Below, piece by piece: positions 61,570 to 64,000 of a stretch of DNA of 64,000 nt (position 1 is its first letter; the number at the start of each line of letters is the position of its first letter). The notes under the pieces are model-generated. The model did no database searches and was not told the origin of the DNA. It worked only from the letters and a program-made list of their open reading frames with translations. The stretch covers positions 62,001 to 126,000 of the forward strand of contig JABSRP010000016.1 of NCBI GenBank assembly GCA_013215145.1, written 5' to 3'. The translations under genes were made by a program, and so were the position numbers. Source of the stretch: Pseudobacteriovorax sp. Lineage in GTDB: Bacteria > Bdellovibrionota_B > Oligoflexia > Oligoflexales > Oligoflexaceae.

Positions 61570-61624
61570 GACTTACCTAAAGTGTCTCTATTTCTTGCAA
61601 AATGACTATAGTCAAACCTAATGG

Positions 61625-61785
61625 CATTTGTTATCTTGCGCCGTCAAACCGTTACTGGACAGTGAAATCGTGTGAAAATCCGATGCTGACCCGCAACTGT
61701 AATCCTGATGAGGTTCGAGGGAATCTACTTCGGGAAAGCCAGATCCTTCTAGTAACACTTCCGAAGCCCGTGGACAGGCTTGTTT
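61625..61785 (+). ncRNA. Cobalamin (adenosylcobalamin) riboswitch
   Basis: The conserved core is clear: GTGAAAATCC, then GCTGACCCGCAACTGTAATCC, then the B12 box AAGCCAGATCC. Pairing GTTACT (61651-61656) with AGTAAC (61751-61756) encloses that core, and AAGCC (61764-61768) with GGCTT (61777-61781) forms the P13 hairpin that makes the kissing loop. It lies upstream of the BtuB-like gene and should lower its expression when cobalamin is plentiful. Confidence 0.93.
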
Positions 61786-61880
61786 GAAATTCGCAACTAT
61801 CACGAAAAACGCGAGTTTATGGAGTTGATGGTCACATGACTTCATGAATGCGCGAAAACTGAATGAGGGGGACTACACAT

Positions 61881-63692
61881 ATGAAGCGTTTCGTTTCTAA
61901 ATTTGTTTTTTGCTTTGGGCCTTTATGGGCCGCAACGGGTGCCTTGGCTGTCGAAACCATCACAGTTGTTGGCGAAAAAATCTCAATCGGGACTCAGCTT
62001 GGGCCGTCAACTTATGTCATTGACTCAGAGGATATCTCTCGTAGGAATCTTCCGAGTGTCGTTGATTATCTCAGTCAGGTACCAGGTATATTTGTTCAGC
62101 GTACTGGTGGTCCAGGTGCTCAGGCTAGTGTTTTTATTCGTGGAGCCAAGCAAGATGAAGTGGTGATTGCCATCAATGGTATGGCCATGAGTGATCCAAC
62201 CCTGACGGGAGCGGGGTTCGATCTCAGTCACATCTCAGTCGCCAATATCGAAAGGATTGAAGTTTTTCGTGGAGCTCAAAGTGTTAAGTTTGGCTCTAAT
62301 GCCTTAGGTGGTGTTATTAATATCGTGACAAAGCAAGGTGTGGAAGATAGTCGTCTGCGGATCGAAGTCGGAACTAGTGAGCAACGTAGATTAGGCTTAG
62401 AGACTTCGGGTGGAGATGAGGCGCTATCCTATCGATTGAACGCCGAGGGGTATGAGATCAAATCGATATCTAGTGCTGCAGAAGATGCTGGAAACAAAGA
62501 AACGGATCCTTATGAACGCCTGTTGGCATCTGGCGAAGTGAGAGCATCAGGGGACAAATGGTTTAGCTCACTTTATGTTCAGGCCCGCGATACCAACAAG
62601 TCTCTTGATGCTTTCGGCGACATCGGCGCTTTGATCGATGATCCCAACTATGAGAATCGGACGAAGCAAAGGAACGCAAGGGGACTGTTTGGCTTGGACT
62701 TAGGGCCCGTTGAACTTCTACTAGAAGCAAGCCACAACAGTATTCGGCGCGAATATGAGGATGAGACAGATCCAGGTTTTACCGGAAACTTGACTTCGGC
62801 ATACGACGGTAAGCAAGATATAGTAGGATTAAGTATGCGCGTACCTTTAGCCGAGGATCATAGTCTTAGTATCGTGACCGAAGGAAAAAAAGACTATGCA
62901 GAGACTAGATCTAGTTTTGGTGGTATCAGTGAGACGGATGATAATCGTTCTTATGCAGCTTCCTATGAATGGAACCGTGAACAGGACTTTGGTCTCTCCT
63001 TGGGTGCCCGTCGAGACTTCTTTGAGAGAGTGGGTGACGCAGATACTGGGACTTTCCGAGTCCATCAAAACTTTTCTATGGGGACTCTATACTTTCAAGC
63101 AAATAAAGGCTTCAAAGCCCCTTCCCTTTTTCAAACCTTTGATCCCACTTATGGAAACAAAGACCTTAAACCAGAAGAAAGCGAAAGTCTTGAGTTGGGC
63201 TATAAACTAGATCGAGGCATAGCTTTTGTGAATGTTTCTGTTTTTCAGAATGAATTTGAGAATCTGATTATCTATGATTTTGGTAGCAATACCTATCTAA
63301 ATGTCGATGGGCTCACAACGACACGAGGAGGCGAGTTAAGCTTTGGTCATATCTGGCGTTTGCATCGCGTTGAACTATCTACAAGTTACCTTGATATGAC
63401 GAAAAATGATAAGCCACTAGCGCGAAGACCGCAAAATACCTATGGACTGTCTTACCAATTTGATGGTGGTAGTTGGTCTGCAGGGAGTGATACCTTGTGG
63501 GTTGGTAAACGTAGTGATTTTAGCGGATATTTAGAGCCTTATTCTGTCACAGATGTCTACGCCAACTATAAGTTTTCTTCCTATAAGCTATACGCTAGGG
63601 TGGATAACCTTCTAAATAAACGCTACCGAGAAGTCTCAGGGTATTCTAGAGCTCGACGAGAGGCTGTGGTTGGGACGGAAGTGTTTTTCTAG
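61881..63692 (+). CDS. btuB: TonB-dependent cobalamin receptor (BtuB-like)
   Basis: 603 residues with a signal peptide (WAATGALA). The mature end has the TonB box (ETITVVGEK), then the plug domain with SRRNLPSVVDYLSQVPGIFVQRTGGPGAQASVFIRGAK and INGMAMSDP, then a barrel that closes with the YSRARREAVVGTEVFF end, an aromatic final residue. Its position under a cobalamin riboswitch makes it the receptor that takes cobalamin through the outer membrane with TonB energy. No btuCDF importer is in the window. A GAGGGGG ribosome site precedes ATG 61881. Confidence 0.9.
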   Translation: MKRFVSKFVFCFGPLWAATGALAVETITVVGEKISIGTQLGPSTYVIDSEDISRRNLPSVVDYLSQVPGIFVQRTGGPGAQASVFIRGAKQDEVVIAINGMAMSDPTLTGAGFDLSHISVANIERIEVFRGAQSVKFGSNALGGVINIVTKQGVEDSRLRIEVGTSEQRRLGLETSGGDEALSYRLNAEGYEIKSISSAAEDAGNKETDPYERLLASGEVRASGDKWFSSLYVQARDTNKSLDAFGDIGALIDDPNYENRTKQRNARGLFGLDLGPVELLLEASHNSIRREYEDETDPGFTGNLTSAYDGKQDIVGLSMRVPLAEDHSLSIVTEGKKDYAETRSSFGGISETDDNRSYAASYEWNREQDFGLSLGARRDFFERVGDADTGTFRVHQNFSMGTLYFQANKGFKAPSLFQTFDPTYGNKDLKPEESESLELGYKLDRGIAFVNVSVFQNEFENLIIYDFGSNTYLNVDGLTTTRGGELSFGHIWRLHRVELSTSYLDMTKNDKPLARRPQNTYGLSYQFDGGSWSAGSDTLWVGKRSDFSGYLEPYSVTDVYANYKFSSYKLYARVDNLLNKRYREVSGYSRARREAVVGTEVFF

Positions 63693-64000
63693 GATGATCA
63701 GGTTTTTGCCGTCTTTGGGCGGCATAATATCTTCAAACTTAGCTAAACTTAATCTACCTTATTTGCTTTGGAAGCGATGGAGTGAGGTTAAAGCAACTGA
63801 TGCGATATACTAATTTTAACGGTTGTCGATGATCTTACTTCTGTATTATCCACCTTCGAGCTGGTGAAAACTTATGGAGCCGAAAAACAGTTAGATTCAG
63901 TAAAAAACTTATGGCAACGAAGTGTTTTCGCCAGCTCGAAGGTGGATAATACAGAAGTAAGATCTTAAAACAGTTCAAACTAAAAAGCCGTCATAAGACG
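63693..64000. other. Gene-free 308-bp tail downstream of the BtuB-like gene
   Basis: Nothing coding is visible. A small GCCG/CGGC hairpin (63708-63723) lacks a following T-run, and the large inverted repeat (63831-63964) is the only other structure. The rest is AT-rich without a recognisable RNA gene, promoter or tRNA. Confidence 0.6.
63831..63964. repeat. 41-bp inverted repeat with 52-bp loop
   Basis: Left arm 63831-63871 and right arm 63924-63964 are reverse complements over 41 bases with a single difference (T63865 against G63930), which would be a G-U wobble if the plus strand were transcribed. The loop holds a second copy of AAAACTTATGG (63867-63877 and 63904-63914). No T-run follows, so it is not a simple terminator. 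There is no coding frame. The element type is unknown; a MITE-like or other mobile remnant, or a large structured RNA, are options. Confidence 0.9.

Noticed and set aside
63831..63964. Inverted repeat as a rho-independent terminator
   Set aside because: There is no T-run after either arm, and the stem and loop are far too large.
63831..63964. Inverted repeat as an integron attC site
   Set aside because: No GTTRRRY and RYYYAAC core sites are present and the arms are nearly perfect, unlike attC.
1..64000. tRNA, rRNA, prophage, insertion sequence or integrative element
   Set aside because: I found no tRNA-like cloverleaf, rRNA signature, integrase or transposase domain, so nothing supports such calls.

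Overview
The window looks like a moderately AT-rich Gram-negative chromosome from a motile, envelope-rich bacterium. It carries many outer-membrane barrel proteins and lipoproteins, an LptE-like protein, a TonB-dependent receptor under a cobalamin riboswitch, flagellar genes, an Flp-type pilin and a CHASE2-type cyclase. My best guess is Bdellovibrionota/Oligoflexia or another delta-like lineage. That is inferred from gene content only, since there is no rRNA. I see no integrase, transposase, CRISPR array, phage module or tRNA gene, so most of this reads as vertically inherited core and accessory chromosome.

Layout. 1-5.8 kb (minus): a cluster of Flp-like pilin, small membrane protein, small DUF503-like protein, fabI, two ABC half-exporters of MdlA/MdlB type and a HAD hydrolase cut by the window edge. 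The first half-exporter is split by a -1 frameshift at a T7 run. 5.9-12.7 kb (plus): a tightly overlapped MoxR, DUF58, BatA-like/DUF4159 and von Willebrand-type cassette. 12.8-16.3 kb (plus): a LOG-family protein and the TldD/TldE protease pair. 16.3-18.5 kb (minus): an M23 peptidase lipoprotein and an Asn/Gln-rich repeat lipoprotein. 18.7-26.5 kb (plus): recJ, then a secreted or envelope group of beta-barrel, lipoprotein, two-haem-motif DUF1588-like protein, Tat-type DUF1501 protein and second beta-barrel. 26.5-32.2 kb: a peptide-type solute-binding protein, a CHASE2-cyclase-PilZ protein with an overlapping unknown exported protein, and a small membrane protein.

32.2-42.2 kb: sodB, an amidohydrolase, an LptE-like lipoprotein, a STAS-like protein, an ABC-F ATPase, several envelope proteins and proC. 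42.2-46.7 kb (plus): a Gld-type ABC system (ATPase, permease, GldG-like, DUF4340). 46.8-52 kb (plus): flagellin, fliD, fliS and flgE, with an acetyltransferase on the opposite strand between fliC and fliD. 52-60.8 kb: plsC, a CoaBC-like protein with altered active-site motifs, two very small basic proteins, a barrel protein, an acetyltransferase, phosphofructokinase, an AstE/aspartoacylase-family protein, smpB and an RluA-type pseudouridine synthase. 60.9-64 kb: a lipoprotein, an extended -10 promoter, a cobalamin riboswitch, a BtuB-like receptor and a 41-bp inverted repeat that closes the window.

The features most worth following are the frameshift in the half-exporter, the long inverted repeat, the pilin companion gene that has a Shine-Dalgarno sequence but no ordinary start codon, the CoaBC-like protein lacking hallmark residues, and the DUF1588/DUF1501 secretion-type locus.
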